Assembly (NCBI GenBank): GCA_029204225.1 | Contig: CM055109.1 | Span: 48,368,597 to 48,432,596, forward strand | Length of the DNA: 64,000 bases | Direction of reading: 5' to 3' | From: Diphasiastrum complanatum | Lineage: Eukaryota; Streptophyta; Lycopodiopsida; Lycopodiales; Lycopodiaceae | Shown here: positions 45,773 through 58,640 of the stretch, piece after piece | How positions within the stretch are numbered: the first letter of the stretch is position 1 | How the letters are laid out: each line of letters starts with the position of its first letter | Notes under the pieces: model-generated | What the model saw: the letters and a program-made list of their open reading frames with translations, nothing else | What the model was told of the DNA's origin: nothing | Databases searched by the model: none | Position numbers and translations under genes: made by a program

Positions 45773-48483
45773 CTAAGTAACACTGGGCATAACAGACGCT
45801 AGAGCACTTGCTTCCACTGAACTAAGATTGCTTAGCAATGGTTGCATTTGGTCCCTATATTGTGATAGCAGGTGAGACACTGTCCTTCCTATGCCTTCTT
45901 TAATTTCTCCGTTTGTGTCTTCAGAGACTATTATCTGCGCAAAAATACTTATGATCTCTGGAACATGTGGCAATACCTGCAGTCAGCAAATATCTGTTAA
46001 GCTCACATCAAAAGTGGCTCTGACATCGTTACAGTTAAATAATTAACATGATCGAAAAGAAGAACTGTTTGTTCGCTCTGTTATTGTCTGAATCATGCAA
46101 GGGCAAAATAAACCCAATTACAAGAGTTTTCAATTTGGCATCTGAATTCTGTAGCAACATAGGAGTTTGATAGAAGGGAAGCTGAGGAAAAGTGAACTGA
46201 CTTATGAGCCTCAACCATGACAAAATACTAATCACTTTGCATCTGTTAAAAGCCTTACCTCTGGGCGAGAAGCTAGGAGCAGATTGCATAGACAGCCATA
46301 AACTATGGATGACTCTTCCATATCCTCCTTTAACGGTAAGGCATTTACAAAGGCAGGAAGTACCTAATCAGAAAGTGAGAAAGAGTTTACAATAAGATGT
46401 GGATAATCACTAAGATTTGAAATGAGTATCTGCTCAGAAAACAAACTTAATCAACAAAATACTTCATACCCAGATATCAAGGAATTTCTAGCTAGAGATG
46501 AAACTAGCTGGTGCACATGATATATTGCTTATTGAGAATATTTTTGAATCTTCCTTTCATAACTCAACTCTTACGAGTACAAACTTAGCAGTGTATTAGA
46601 TAAGAAAGCCTTTCTCCCATAAAAAACCAACAGCATCAGAAGATAGTTACTGTCAGGAGCTAACCTAGTATAGGATGCCTACTCAGATTAAACTGCCTCT
46701 TTAGGGAGATACTGCTGAATCATAAAAATGATTCTTTTTCCAGCTTTATCCCATGATTTCCTATCAGAGAACTTTTCAAGAAAAGGAGCAGCAGGAATAG
46801 AGATAGGAACACAATCTGAATTCAGCCTTCACAGAGTATTTCCCTTGAGAAGGGAAAAAACTGTTTGCCCGTTTCGGAACAGAATGCATTCTGGAACGCG
46901 TTCTGTTCCAGAACTTCATCAAAATTTTCTTTTCTAGAAATATGTATTTTTTTAACAAAGGAAAAAAGTGATTTTGATTCTCGATTCTTTTTCCCATGTT
47001 GAAAGAACGATTTTGGACTGAGTAAACACATGGCATTTCAAAGGAACTAGGCATCATCCAAAAGAGTTCCAAACTTCTGTTGTAGAAGTTACAGAAAACT
47101 TACAGATCTGTGCAAGTATTATGAGGATCCATTATGCCTGCAGGTCTTGCCTTCCTCTACTTTGGCTCTTTATTTGTTTTGTATTTACTCTAATGATCAG
47201 TTATAACAAATGAATAGTTCACTACGATATATTCACAGTTCTGTGCACCAACAAATTTTTTTGATTGCTTAGACCAATAACTTATGACTATTAGCAATGA
47301 TTTCCTTGACAAGAGTTGAACTAGTTTTTGCATATATCTTAGAGATCCCAAGTCTTTAGCTCTCAATCAACGTATTATCAAGATGCGTCCCCCCTCAAAA
47401 AGAAGGAAAATCGCGACCAGCAGGTGCTTTAATACCTCTTTTGTTTGGATTCAAAAAAAAATTCCAACCAAGTATGTTCCAGAACGTACCATACGTTCTG
47501 GCCCAAAAGGGTCGCAACGTGTTTCTAAGATACAACAGCAAGGTGTTGCAACAATGTTCTGCATAGACTAAAGTTCGTCAACTCGGCAACGACATTTCAA
47601 GTCAAATCCCTTACTCTTATCTAAGCTTTTTGCAAATGCTGAAATTGGCTGGTTTCTCAAGTTTCTAGTTTAATTTAGAAGAATATATTTAGGCCAAACT
47701 CTCTACAAAAGCCATCCTTCTGTGGTAAATGCCTGTCAAAAAGTGCGCAAGACAAGCGCTTGTTGAGGTTCCTTGGTATACACATACACCATGATGATGA
47801 GAAAAAAAAACTGTTCCATTAAGACTACAGTTATATTATAATGGACATAGAAACCGGAAGAGCACCTTCCTTGTCATTGAACTTTGGAATGAAAATGTCT
47901 TCATTAAAAGTCAAGTTGCGGCATGCTCGATAATTGTTGGCATATGCATCAACTGCTAGTCAAGAATATGATGCCAGCAAGTGGTTTGAAATGATACGTC
48001 AATCCAACCTTGGAGTCCTTTTCACTGATATGCAGAAGAGCTATATGACCTTTGAGTGATAAATTAACGTAGCTTTGTGCCAAGATCTCATTGTTGAACC
48101 GCATCTACTAAACAATGCTACATCCATGGAATTTTCATTTGACAATGATCATCAAACGGCTACATGCAAACATCGAGGGGTTTCAACTCAACAAAATTGA
48201 AAACAGCAAACATAGTTTATCCCCAACATAAAGTAGCATAAACAAATGAACGCAAGAAATTGTCAATGAGTTCATGATTCTCCCAAAACAAAAAATAGAA
48301 CAATGCACATTGGATTGCATTGCAACCTCTTAGAAAAAAAAAATCCTGCTACTTACGGTCTCCCATGAAGGAGCACTCAAATATATCACCCCTAGAAAGC
48401 CAATTATAGGCTCCTACCGTCCAGCATGCCAAAATTTCAGGTATACACAGAAAAGTATGAGAGCTTTCAGACGAGAAAAAACC

Positions 48484-48537
<54 letters not shown>

Positions 48538-51500
48538 ATCCGGAATCTCAGCCTCTCCATCAGAATCAGTACTCTCCTGTCTCTGTCTTCGACGGGATAA
48601 ACACTCCTGTATGCTCGGCTGTATCAAGGGGGAGGTGTCAGCATCTGTCTAGCCTCACCATACGCAGGTCTGACATCTCTCGGATCATCAGTGCAACACA
48701 TCGGTCCTCATACGATATCAAGGTAGAGAGTGTGAATGGGTGATCTCGAAACAAGCAATAGTACCTCCCTCGGATCTCGTAGTAGGTTGGGCTGCTGGCA
48801 GTGAATCATAGTTGCATCGAACCGCGGTTCGAACCGTTCGGAGCTGGTTCGAACCGGATTTTTTTTTTTAAAAAAAACCCTAAAAAGCCAAAAAAAAACG
48901 TTTTGGAATTTTTTTTTTTTTTCAGTTCGAATTGTTTTCAAATTCAAACCTAGCCTGCTGGTTCGAACCGGAAAGAATTGGTTTGAATTGGGGTGTAGTG
49001 ACAGCTGGGCATCTGAAGAGAAAATGAAACTCATCCTCTACATCGTGTGTATCACATACTACAAATCCGAGCATCTCTCGGGGTGCCACTGTATCTACCA
49101 GTCTCAATGGCTAGCTGGTGAGAGGAAACCCGAAACTGACCCATCACTATCCGCAGTCCATGTGAGATACTATCCACCAGATATCTGGGTACTAGAGCAT
49201 ACCCAGCGAGATCCCGGGATAGAAAATGTGCCTGATAAAACTCCTTCTTCACCCCAGACAAACCCTGACAAGTGCTCTGAAGATATACAGGTGTCCTCAA
49301 ACATACTGATGAGTACCAACTAGTAGATCCGTAATATGAATACCCAATGTGGAGAGGAGACGACAGGCCTGGGAATACCACAAGGAGTGTCCCTCAAAAT
49401 GTAAGTGCTAGGATGATGACAAAGCTGCTGCAGCATAGTGTGTGCCTCTACCCCGAAGATCCTCCAGCACTATATGAATGTGACAATATGGAACAGTGCC
49501 TCTACTTGAATAGGGGGGACGGCAAACTCCGCCAGTATAATATGATGTGGTAGAGAGGACTTAGCCCGTATGATCCGAGGTAGCATATTAATCTGAAGTC
49601 GTGGGATGCGTGCCCACTCGGTAGCCGTCAGGCCAGTACTCCATGTCTCTGATGCGTACAGGGCTGAGGGGACTACCATAGTGTCAAAGAGTCGGCACTT
49701 ACTAGTCGCATCCCTAATGTGTGAGCTGAAACATAGTCTCTCCAAATCTACCAATGATGCATAGCCCTTTCGTAACCGGGAAACTGTCGCCTGTCGCATG
49801 CTGAAAGTGGGACCAGAAAATACCGTGCCCAAGGTATGTGTAGGAGTCAACTACCTCAAGTGGATGTCCATCCCATAGAAGCTCCTATCACATCATGAAG
49901 GATCTGGAGGTGTTAAACACCATAACTTTGGTCTTGGCCACATTCACTGATAGTCCCCACTGTATACAAAAGGAGTGAAGCGCATCCAGATGCCGCTACA
50001 GGCCTTCCCTCGTCCTCGAAAGCAAAACCACATCATCAGCATATAATAGGATAGCGATAACGAGGTCACCCAATGTACATCCCTCTCCTCCCTCTCTCTG
50101 TATAACCTGCTCAAGCTCATCTATATATAAACCAAAGAGTGTAGTGAGAGTGGACATCCCTGCTTAACCCCAATAGTACTCTCTATCTTTGGCGATACAA
50201 GTCCTGATACCTGAATCCGGCCAAAATAATTTGTCTGTACAATGCCACAACTGCCTGTATGATATCCTCCTGGAAGCCACGATCCCGAAGCCTCTATATC
50301 AGTAAATGTCTAGGCACAGAGTCAAAGGCTTTGTGGAAATCCACAAAGTAGTAGTATACACGCTCTCTCCTGGCCTTAGCCTCCTCAATGATGGATCTCA
50401 GGGTCAAAATATGATGCATGGATGTGGGGGAAGTGGAGGTGTGTCAGGTACAGTGCACAACGATGTGGCATAGGTCACCCATGTGCTAAGGTTTGTGATC
50501 CGGGGTGGAGGTGCTCGTGAAAGGAATTTTTACCAAAATGATCTCGACGAAGAGCTAAAGAGAAGGTCTATCATCTTCTTTCGTATGTAATTTTCTATTT
50601 TTGGGTGGTTCTACGATATACAAGAGATAAATGGAGGAGAGACGACAATCCCATGAAATAGTCAACAACACTACATCCTCCACTGTGTGGGAAACAGTTA
50701 TTAGGTATCAGGCCACTGCAGTAAGCCATTATAAATGGCCAATCCATGAGCCTCTCGCCCAACTGAAGCATCTGCTCTCCATATGCAGTAACTGGACCCT
50801 CCGCATCTGTTGATCGTCGCCGGAGGCCAAGATCATCCCAGTCTAAAGCATGTAGCCGCTATGGGTCATCCTCTGCTCTGTGGAACTCCGTCTGCCTAGA
50901 CCCAGTCCTGGCATTAAAGTCGCCAGCTAAAAGAATATAACCCCGCTCCTCATAACTAATAATATCTGAAGAGATATTCATGTAAGGTGACTCCTCATTT
51001 GATGTGAAAACTGATGTATCCGGTGGAAAATAACAAATGGCCATAAAGAGGTCTCGGTCTAGGCTCATCAAAGTCCGGTCCACCCGAATCCAAATATAGC
51101 GAGCTCACTCATCAGTATGTACCAACTCAACCCAAGGCTGAATGAAGTCGCGGACTAAGCAGGCCACCCCACCAGAACCCCGATCTGTCAATGCTCTCGT
51201 CGCCCTCCAATGTGCAGAGTACCAACAAAAACCTGCAACAGCCGGTAGTGCTCTCTCTGGACTCTCATGTGTCTCGGTGAGTAGTAAGATATCACCCTCT
51301 GCACAAAAATCTCTAAAATCCCCTGCGGTAGCTGAAGAGTGATGCCATTGCAGTTTCATAACCTCAACCGCAATGCTCTAGAAAGAGCCCCCGAACCGCT
51401 ACCTAGTTTGGAGGGCCTTAATCCTTATTTGTTAGTATTTGGAGGATCAATGTATCGAGCCTTACCATCCCGATAAATTACCCTTCCCCAAAGCTTTTGC

Positions 51501-54500
51501 CTCACTGAATGCTTTCTTCCAATCCGCAACCTGTATGGGAGTGAGATCATCATCCATAAAAATAAGTGTACCTCTTAAGAAGAAGAAGCTTTATTAATGT
51601 CTTTTCCATGCCAAAAGGCATATAAGACTAATCAGTTTATCAAAACAATGGAAAACTAGATGGATAGATGCCGTCAACATAAAAAAAAAAAGATCTAACT
51701 AAGAAGAGAATAATGGCCAAAATTATATGGTACGCAAACCATTTAACAGTTCGACTAGACATCTCTTCAATTCTCTAGCTCTCAATCTAACTCTAAACAG
51801 TCTCAGATATCTCATTAATAGCAACAGGTTTAATATCTACAAATCGGATAGTGCCATCTCTGTAGATCATCCCCTTTCCATTTGTTTGAGCCTCTTGTTT
51901 TGCTTTTTTCCGCTCTTGAACTTGAATGAAAGTAAGGTCTTCATCCAGATATATCTTAGTATCCCGAGAGAGAAGACACTTCAACGCATCTAGGAAGTGT
52001 AATTGGAAGTATTGCTTCTAATTTTATCAAGGTGTGACCCTTTTCTTATCTCCTCAAAATGGTCCTAAAAAGTGAACTCCAGCCTAGCAATGATTGTATA
52101 ACATCAAGAGGTTGGTTCCACTGTTGAAGTCCAAGTGAATGCATGAAGGGCCTACCTAGACAGGTTAAGAAATACATGAATGGAATCAAAGAAAGAGCAG
52201 ATAATGACGTGTGACAAAGCACTCTCCTTCAAAGAATACCATACGAATTTAGAGAGAGAGAGAGAGAGAGAGAGAGAGTGCAGATCTCCTGCAAACAACT
52301 GCACCTGAGCCTCCTACAAAGGACTCAGAGCATCAAACCAATCAACTGTAGAATGCCTGGCAAAAATCCTACTTCTAATCTTCTTAAGGCCGTTAAGGGA
52401 ACTTTCCAAGATGCCACCAGATTAGAGTTTTGACAGATGAAAAATGTGGGGACATACATTGGTTGAATCACATATGACAGATTGATGGAAGTAACTCCAA
52501 CGTGAGGAAAGCAAAAATGTGAGATATGCAGATGATTAGTTCCAACAATTTACAACGGTCGATGGGCATGAATGAAGAAGAAACGCACATGAAAAGAGGA
52601 TGCTATAGAGCGTCCTACAATTGACCAAAAGATGTGGAAGTCAAGGCTCCAGCTGAGACCTAATGCAAACATAACCGACTCAATGTTTAGGGTACCTTTT
52701 TGAAACATGTTTCGAAAGGGTCTTTCAAAATAGGAAAACATGTTTCGGACTTTCAGTTTCATTTTTAAAGTTCCTTTTATTCCTCACCTTCAATTATCGC
52801 AAAAACAAGTGTTTTTTTGTAGTGTAAAGTTTTGCCTTTATCCAGAACCTTAATATCTAGCCATTTTTTGGAGGTGCTACGAATACATTGGTGGGCACCG
52901 ACAAATATTGGCTTTTTCAAAAAGAGGTGCCTATTACCTAAAAATGGCATGGCACTGCCACACGTGGCAGAGCCACGCGACCATTGCCACGCAATTGCCA
53001 TGAACACTGCCACGTGAGGCCCGACGGGTCAAATGTGTTCTTTCTCCCTCTCCCTCTCCTTGCCTTTCTCCCTCTCTGCCATTGCTAGTGGCCACATAAG
53101 AACTTTCCAAAGATATGGGTTGTGGCAAACCAGGGCTCGCACCCAGAAACGAGTTTTGCCTTTTCGAATTGAATACCCTCAAATTGGCGGATTGGGGGAC
53201 TATGAACTGACTCAAACTTAGTCATCTATTCTTGATAAATTCAAAATTCATTTGTCAAAGACATATCCAATGAGGTCAAAATAGTAATCTTACTGGAGTA
53301 TGCAGAAGGCATATGATTTGGCTGGGGCAAAAAGAAGGCTCTTGAGTCCTATGCCACATGATTTGGTTGAAACATCATCCAAATTGTCAAAATTCAATAA
53401 ACCATAACCCTTTACATGGTGATCAATCAATCAATGCACTGATTAGTTGTGGTTCTCACTTTTTGCTAGTCCTCAGGCTGCCCGAGTGACGGCCATTCCC
53501 TCAGCCAACTTGCTTCATGTTTGTATGTGCAAGTTCTCAATGGGCATACAAGGTTGTTCGGATGGTGACTTTCTTAGAGAGGCATTTTTTAAATAAAACT
53601 GAAACTGAATTTCTTGGTGTTGCTTGCTGTATACTGAAGCTATTACTCATACTGCCAGCTAGCAAATTTTCCTACAAGTAGTGAACTTTTCCACATGAGT
53701 CGTTTACAAAACAGCCAATGAAAGGAAGAAAAAATGTCAATATGTGCCTTTGACTACATGCAAAAGAACGAGTTGTATGGACAGATTCGCATGCTAGATT
53801 CAACTGTCATGACCTCTCTATAAAATTAAAATGCTATCTCTCAATTATTGTGATAAACAATTCACAATAACCAGAGCAGCTTTCAATAAATTGAATAGAA
53901 CATTTAACTTGTTTGTGTGACGAAAATGTAAAGAGGGCGAAAGGAAAAAAAACACAGCTGTTATTTTATTTTTAAGCTTCATATATAAGTTCATTTGGAA
54001 AACGATACAAAATTCAGTGATGTGCCTGGCTCAATGGCAGGGCCTGTGGCTGGGCGAGAATCATGCGAGCTACTGCACCAGCAGCATTGTCCCTTACAGC
54101 ATTTTCCTCCCCTTCACCAAAAAGTGGATTTAATCCAACGAGAATGTTGTTGTAGTATCTTATCTTGATCAAGGAAAAAGTACTCAAAATCTATTATACT
54201 TTGAAAAACCAACAACTTATTTCAGTAGCTTAAGAACAAATCACAAACATGTTGATCAGGATACTGCAAGGCTTTCTCTCCTCCATTTTTACAGAGTTCA
54301 CCTACACAAAATGCAGCGTTCCGACGGTTGGTGGCCTCTGTGGATGACAGATCTTTTATGGCAACAGGCATGACAGACTGCAATGAAGAAAAAACGCTGG
54401 TCACTATAATACTTTTTCTATCTTTGACACGTTATAGCGACAAGAAAACAAACGCTATCAAACTGCAGTCTACTAGCCTACTGAAAGCATATGCAGATTC

Positions 54501-56068
54501 CTTGTCAAAGTCCAAAAATGCATTGTAAAAAGTTTATTATAGTTAAAGCACCACAGAAGCAGCAAAGGGCCATTCTGGCTGGCAAGTGGAATTGAATGTC
54601 ACATATTGGACAGATATAACACAAGGTGAGATACTTGACTTATTTTCCCAACTGTACAACATAAGATATGCTAAAAGATTGAAAGCTTCTCATGTTACAG
54701 AATTTGATTTATGCCACAGTAGTACTGCTTCTGAAAATCCCCACTTTTACTAGTACCTAGTTTTCCTCTCACAAATCATTGTAGTTTGCATAGAAAAGAA
54801 CCTATACCTCAACATAAGCGGTAATAGCTGGACCAATTTCTCGGGCAACCTCAGCTATACATGCAATTACCATAGTTCGATCACTAGGAGGATGTGCAGG
54901 TTTCTGCAAACATAAACTTAACATTTTATCATGGATAAGCCAATGTTGTAATAGTTCATCATGGTCCCTATTTTGTTTGAGGCACATAAAACAAAACTTA
55001 ACTGTCAGAAACTGAAAATAATCTATTTAAAATGCTGAAGTTCATCTTGCTGACCACAAATTTCATCAATGGTGCAAAATGTTGACGAAATATGGGCTCA
55101 AAGGCTGGTCCCATGCGGGATGCAATAGCAGGAAGAATATCTGTAACAGCATCCATCAGGACTTCATCATGCTCAATGTCATCATCAGCCTCACTGTCAG
55201 TATCACCACTTTGTTGGCAAACCGCATCTTGACGAAGAAGGGAAAGTACTGCCACTGAGAGTGGCATAAGAACTGAAGACACAGTGAGCAATGGATTTTT
55301 CAAAGATTGTATGGAAAATCTACAGTACATCAAAGAGGAAAATCTTTATCCACAATTTAACATAGAAGACCTCATTACACAAACACGATCTGATGAAACT
55401 AAAAAGTCATCTTTCTATCTGACAAAGAAAAGGTATAAGAAAAAACCGAAAATCCAGAATTACATTGTTCAATTGCACTGAAGGTTTGAGATTTGATAAT
55501 ATCCACAATGCAGGAGCAGACTTGAGCAACAGTATCTTTGTCATCGTCCTCGTTCAATGTTCTAAGGTAAAGCTCCATGACGATATCTGCTCAAAGAAAA
55601 GCCAAAAGAATAGGCATCACGTGTGACATATGCAATTATATATAGTTTCTGAAAAAGGATATATCTTTAGAGTTTATACAAATATGAAATTCTTACCAAG
55701 GACATGCTTAACCTCTGTTGAGATATGCTGCACAGCAGAGATGAGTTTATTACAAAAAGTCAGCCAGAATATAATTCATATCTAATACCAATAGAAGAAC
55801 TTGAAGGTTTGATAATTGCACAACTGAATGCCAAGAAGTTTCTAATAAAGGCATATCAACCAGGATTGATGCTACATTACGAAACCAAAGCATGAATCAA
55901 GGCAAGCTACTCCATTACAAGGATAGCAACTTCAAATGCAAGTTAGCTGCTTACTTTGCCACTTGGAAATGCAGCTTCGGTTGCTGTCAGCAGATCTGCA
56001 GTTTTGAAGCATACATTAGCTGAATCCATCTGTTGAGCTTCCAAACGAGATAAATTAGATACTGCACC
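45773..56068 (-). CDS. IMB4: Importin-4 (importin-beta family), 3' part of gene, 9 exons seen
   Basis: Exons on the minus strand: 56068-55955, 55727-55697, 55586-55464, 55272-55055, 54903-54808, 54377-54265, 54158-54026, 46363-46259, 45976-45773. Phases join without a break to give about 378 residues of HEAT-repeat protein. Diagnostic blocks are NEDDDKDTVAQV, HDEVLMDAVTDILPAIASRM, PPSDRTMVIACIAEVAREIG, NRRNAAFCVGELCKNGGEKA, NAVRDNAAGAVARMILAQPQ, ALPLKEDMEESSIVYGCLCN and SHLLSQYRDQMQPLLSNLSS. They match the C-terminal third of plant importin-4. From family knowledge, it is a nuclear import receptor binding RanGTP and cargo such as histones and ribosomal proteins. The N-terminal roughly 600 residues are absent: upstream lie only gypsy and LINE sequences, so the rest is beyond the window or lost. 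All introns are GT-AG except the 7.66-kb one (46364-54025), which starts GC. Confidence 0.88.
47412..47535. repeat. Dispersed repeat with GTTC-R-GAAC palindromes, copy 2
   Basis: It shares CTTTAATACCT and GGCCCAAAAGGGT with 8951-9075, and has GTTCCAGAACGTACCATACG followed by TTCTGG. A related palindrome cluster, GGAACAGAATGCATTCTGG then AACGCGTTCTGTTCC, lies at about 46876-46910. Confidence 0.5.
48486..48536. repeat. (GA)n microsatellite
   Basis: About 51 bases of pure GA. It is located immediately 3' (in sense) of LINE-1's last coding block. Confidence 0.97.
48807..48997. mobile_element. hAT-like element copy 2, about 190 bp, nested in LINE-1
   Basis: It begins CATAGTTGCATCGAACCGCG and ends GAATTGGGGTGTA, matching both ends of 584-1398, with oligo-T/A tracts and GGTTCGAACC palindromes between them. 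It splits LINE-1's ORF2 between FRCPAV and YYEIRG, a junction that is continuous in the LINE at 59797-60408. AGTGA occurs on both sides, but a clear 8-bp target duplication is not readable. Confidence 0.68.
51573..51984 (-). mobile_element. Half-LINE: ORF1 C-terminus followed directly by a LINE 3' tail
   Basis: 51984-51793 encodes the ORF1p end (TKIYLDEDLTFIQVQERKK, NGKGMIYRDGTIRFVDI-stop). About 120 bases later comes the LINE 3' tail (TTAGTTAG, ATGCCTTTTGGCAT hairpin, AAAGACATTAATAAAGC, CTT repeats) ending near 51573. No endonuclease or RT lies between. The tail abuts the ORF1 remnant of LINE-1. Confidence 0.6.
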
Positions 56069-56659
56069 CTTGACAAAAAATTCAGCTCACAATAATTGTG
56101 TATTGTTGAAATTAACTATACATCCCCTCTTCCTTGTTTCGGTCAGAATAGAGACAAAAAGGTTATGAGATGGTCAAGCATGGCCTTGATGAATGACAAA
56201 AAGCTCTCTCAAGGTGAGAGAATGTTGTGAAACCATTCTAAGATTTTCCAGTGGTCTCACAGTACCATTGAATTGGCCCAATTTGTCCCAATGTCTAGAG
56301 ATTCTATCTAAGCCTCAACGTTGTGGATTGAGCTAGCATGTTAGGCTCTGGAGATTGTGTCATTCTTGTTGCTCGACATGCTCAGGATTAAGTTGTACTT
56401 ACTCAGTCAAAAGGGTGTAATGCCAAAATGTCCTGTTCAATTGTTCATGGGTTGGTTCAAAGTGGCCGATTTGTCTGATAAACAAATATTTGGACTCTGA
56501 AGAGCTTTCAAGGGAGGAGGGAATGTAGGAATGCCACATCGTCACATTGGTTTTTTATTCTGAAAAACAAAGTTCAAGCACTTAAATTATAGATAATAGG
56601 CATAGAAATTTTGACAAGAGAAAAGTACTCTGAGAGGGGAAAACAAGGTGCACATACCT
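56069..56659. other. No recognisable feature
   Basis: Sequence upstream (in sense) of the first visible importin-4 exon. I see no further exon or transposon domain here. Confidence 0.4.
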
Positions 56660-58640
56660 TAAGCTACTTAGAGAAGGCAAGGGAACAACCTAGGAACATG
56701 GGGAAAATGAGTGGACACACTCTCTTGCACCTACATGAGGATTGTGTCCGACAAAAAATGAGAAACGTAGTTGAAAACCATACATCAACATAAAATAGAG
56801 TAAACCCAATGGGAGAATGCTTCGCACTATTGTACACGAACTCAACTAGTGGGAGATACCTTTCCCAATCTGAATGTCTACGAGAAACATACACCCTAAG
56901 CATATCTTCCATAGACTAGATAATACATTCGGTCTACCCATCATATTCTAGCTGATTAGACAACCCAATGATGATAGTCGTCTCCAATTTCTCAAAAACC
57001 TCTAGCCAATGAACTTGATATCACAATCATTAACAATATTGTTCGATAAGCCATACAACCTTAACAGCTTATCGACAAAAGTTTGTGCAAGCTCTGAATC
57101 CTTGACAGTACCTTGGTAGGAATGATTGTGCCATTTTGTTAGCTTGTCAACTACTACCCAAACGGTGTCATGACCCTTGACATTCCCTGACAATAATAAA
57201 TGTCAAATTTGAGCTCCTAAATGAGTTCCGAACATCTGGCCTTTGGACCTCTCAGATCAACAACTGTAATGATATACCCAAGGGACAGGTGATCATTGTG
57301 ACCATATATATACATATTGCCTCTAAAATTTCAACACGTGAATGACTACAAGAAACTCCTTCTCATATGTAAAATATCTACACTGAGCTGGATCCAGCTT
57401 CTTGCTTTCAGAAGCAACTGGTATGCCATCACGATAAAGGATTGCTCCTACAACATAGTTGCCAACATCCATTTTAAACAAAGTAAGGTTTGTTCGGATC
57501 AACTATGTGTAGAAAAAAGGTGCCATGGACACAACATACTTGAGAGTTTCAAGACTCTCAATTCATGTCATTAGTCCACCATATTGTTGGCCTGAACTTA
57601 CTACAGCTACTCGTTTCGTCACCCCCTTAGGGTGGTAACACTATGTTAGCATAGCCCTTAATGAATCTATAAAAAAAATCTTGTAAAGCTAAGGAATGAT
57701 GTCCCATCTCGAATAGTTTGTGGAATTGGTCATTCTCGTACCTCATAATCGATCTCAATTCGATGACCTTATATGATATGGCTCAAGTACCTAAGCTCAA
57801 TCTAAAAGAACTCACACTTTGACTCTTTAGCATAGAGCCTTTCTAGCCTTAATGACTATAACTAGAGCGAAAACCTCTTAGAAACATGTTTTCCTTTAGT
57901 CCTTATTTGATGGTATCCTAATTTGAGGTCAATCTTGATGAAATATTGTGCACCATGAAGATGATACATCATCTCATCCATCCTAGGATATTCTTGATAG
58001 TTTGCTCATTTAATTTTTATAATAAACACAAAATTGTATACCATCGTCTTTCTTACTATCCACCAATATCGGGCCTCTCCAAGGAGACTTCAGAGACCTA
58101 ATGTGATCCAACCTGAAATTTCTCAACTTCATCCACTTTCTCATTGCTCATTCTTAAAAAAACAATGATACAGGGGAGACATTAGGAAGTAATTCTATGC
58201 AATGGTCCAACCCCCCCTCAGGCAAATGCTCTTGAAAAGGCCATCAGATTCTCGCCTAATTCTAACAAAAACCCTAGCCTCGAGTGAATCCTCAACTATA
58301 GGGTTGTTAAGAGAAACTCATTGGGCATTTGAGATACATCAAGTTTAAGCTCTATATAAACATCTATATAAACAACATCTTTTTCAAGAAGGCAAAGAAC
58401 GACATGATACTCGCAAAACTTTTCAAACATTTAATTCACTTTCCAAGCAGATACGAAATGAATTTCAAGTTTACCCAAATCACCTTTTTATTTTACTAAT
58501 GAGCCATTATGCAAGATGACAGACTACGGGTCACATAGTCCTTTCTTTAACAACTCATTTCTAGCATTGAACCACTCTTTGCCTAATATAGCATCCACCT
58601 TATGAAGGTTCATAGCACGAAATTCCAAACTATCTACATA
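56660..58640 (-). pseudogene. Ty3/gypsy pol remnant
   Basis: Minus-strand order is a protease-end GKEWFNARNELLKKG-like stretch (about 58595), then RT with WRGPILVDSKKDDGIQFCV (about 58085-58020, cf. MCVDYRxLN). RNase H has ILYRDGIPVASESKKLDPAQ (about 57450-57390) and YFTYEKEFL. Integrase has VWVVVDKLTKWHNH (57160-57120), LRLYGLSNNIVNDCDIKF, and SDWERYLPLVEFVYNSAKHS (about 56870-56810). The D residues of the integrase core (VVVDKLT, DCDIKF) are visible, but the whole is full of stops. The order protease-RT-RNase H-integrase identifies Ty3/gypsy rather than copia. Confidence 0.8.

Larger units (their letters stand above)
48349..51572 (-). mobile_element. LINE-1 of this window: non-LTR retrotransposon, decayed
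   Basis: Minus-strand order is the ORF1 C-terminus (TLIFMDDDLTPIQVADWKK, about 51572-51510), then the ORF2 endonuclease at 51359-51105 (GDILLLTETHESPE, RGSGGVACLVRDF) and 51083-50859 (ILLAGDFNARTGSRQTEFH). RT remnants follow at about 50430-49860, then the post-RT region at 49850-49470 (VVPSALYASETWSTGL). The C-terminal zinc-finger region at about 49200-49020 has FRVSSHQLAIETGRYSGTPR and DVEDEFHFLFRCPAV. Many frames are broken. A (GA)n tract (48486-48536, CT on the sense strand) follows the last coding block. It sits in the importin-4 intron, same strand as the gene. Confidence 0.85.
46364..54025 (-). other. 7.66-kb importin-4 intron hosting LINEs
   Basis: The donor is CAG then GCACAT and the acceptor is TGATTAG. 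Contents: a palindrome-rich repeat (46860-46930, 47412-47535), LINE-1 with nested hAT copy 2 (48349-51572), half-LINE (51573-51984), a (GA) tract at 52251-52277, and otherwise unremarkable AT-rich sequence (52280-54000, no coding signal). Confidence 0.75.

Noticed and set aside
54022-54158. Importin-4 ending at the TGA just after ...LPLSQAHH
   Set aside because: The two downstream exons (46363-46259 and 45976-45773) continue the importin-4 alignment in phase to a proper C-terminus, so a spliced gene with a GC donor is more likely. RNA evidence would decide.
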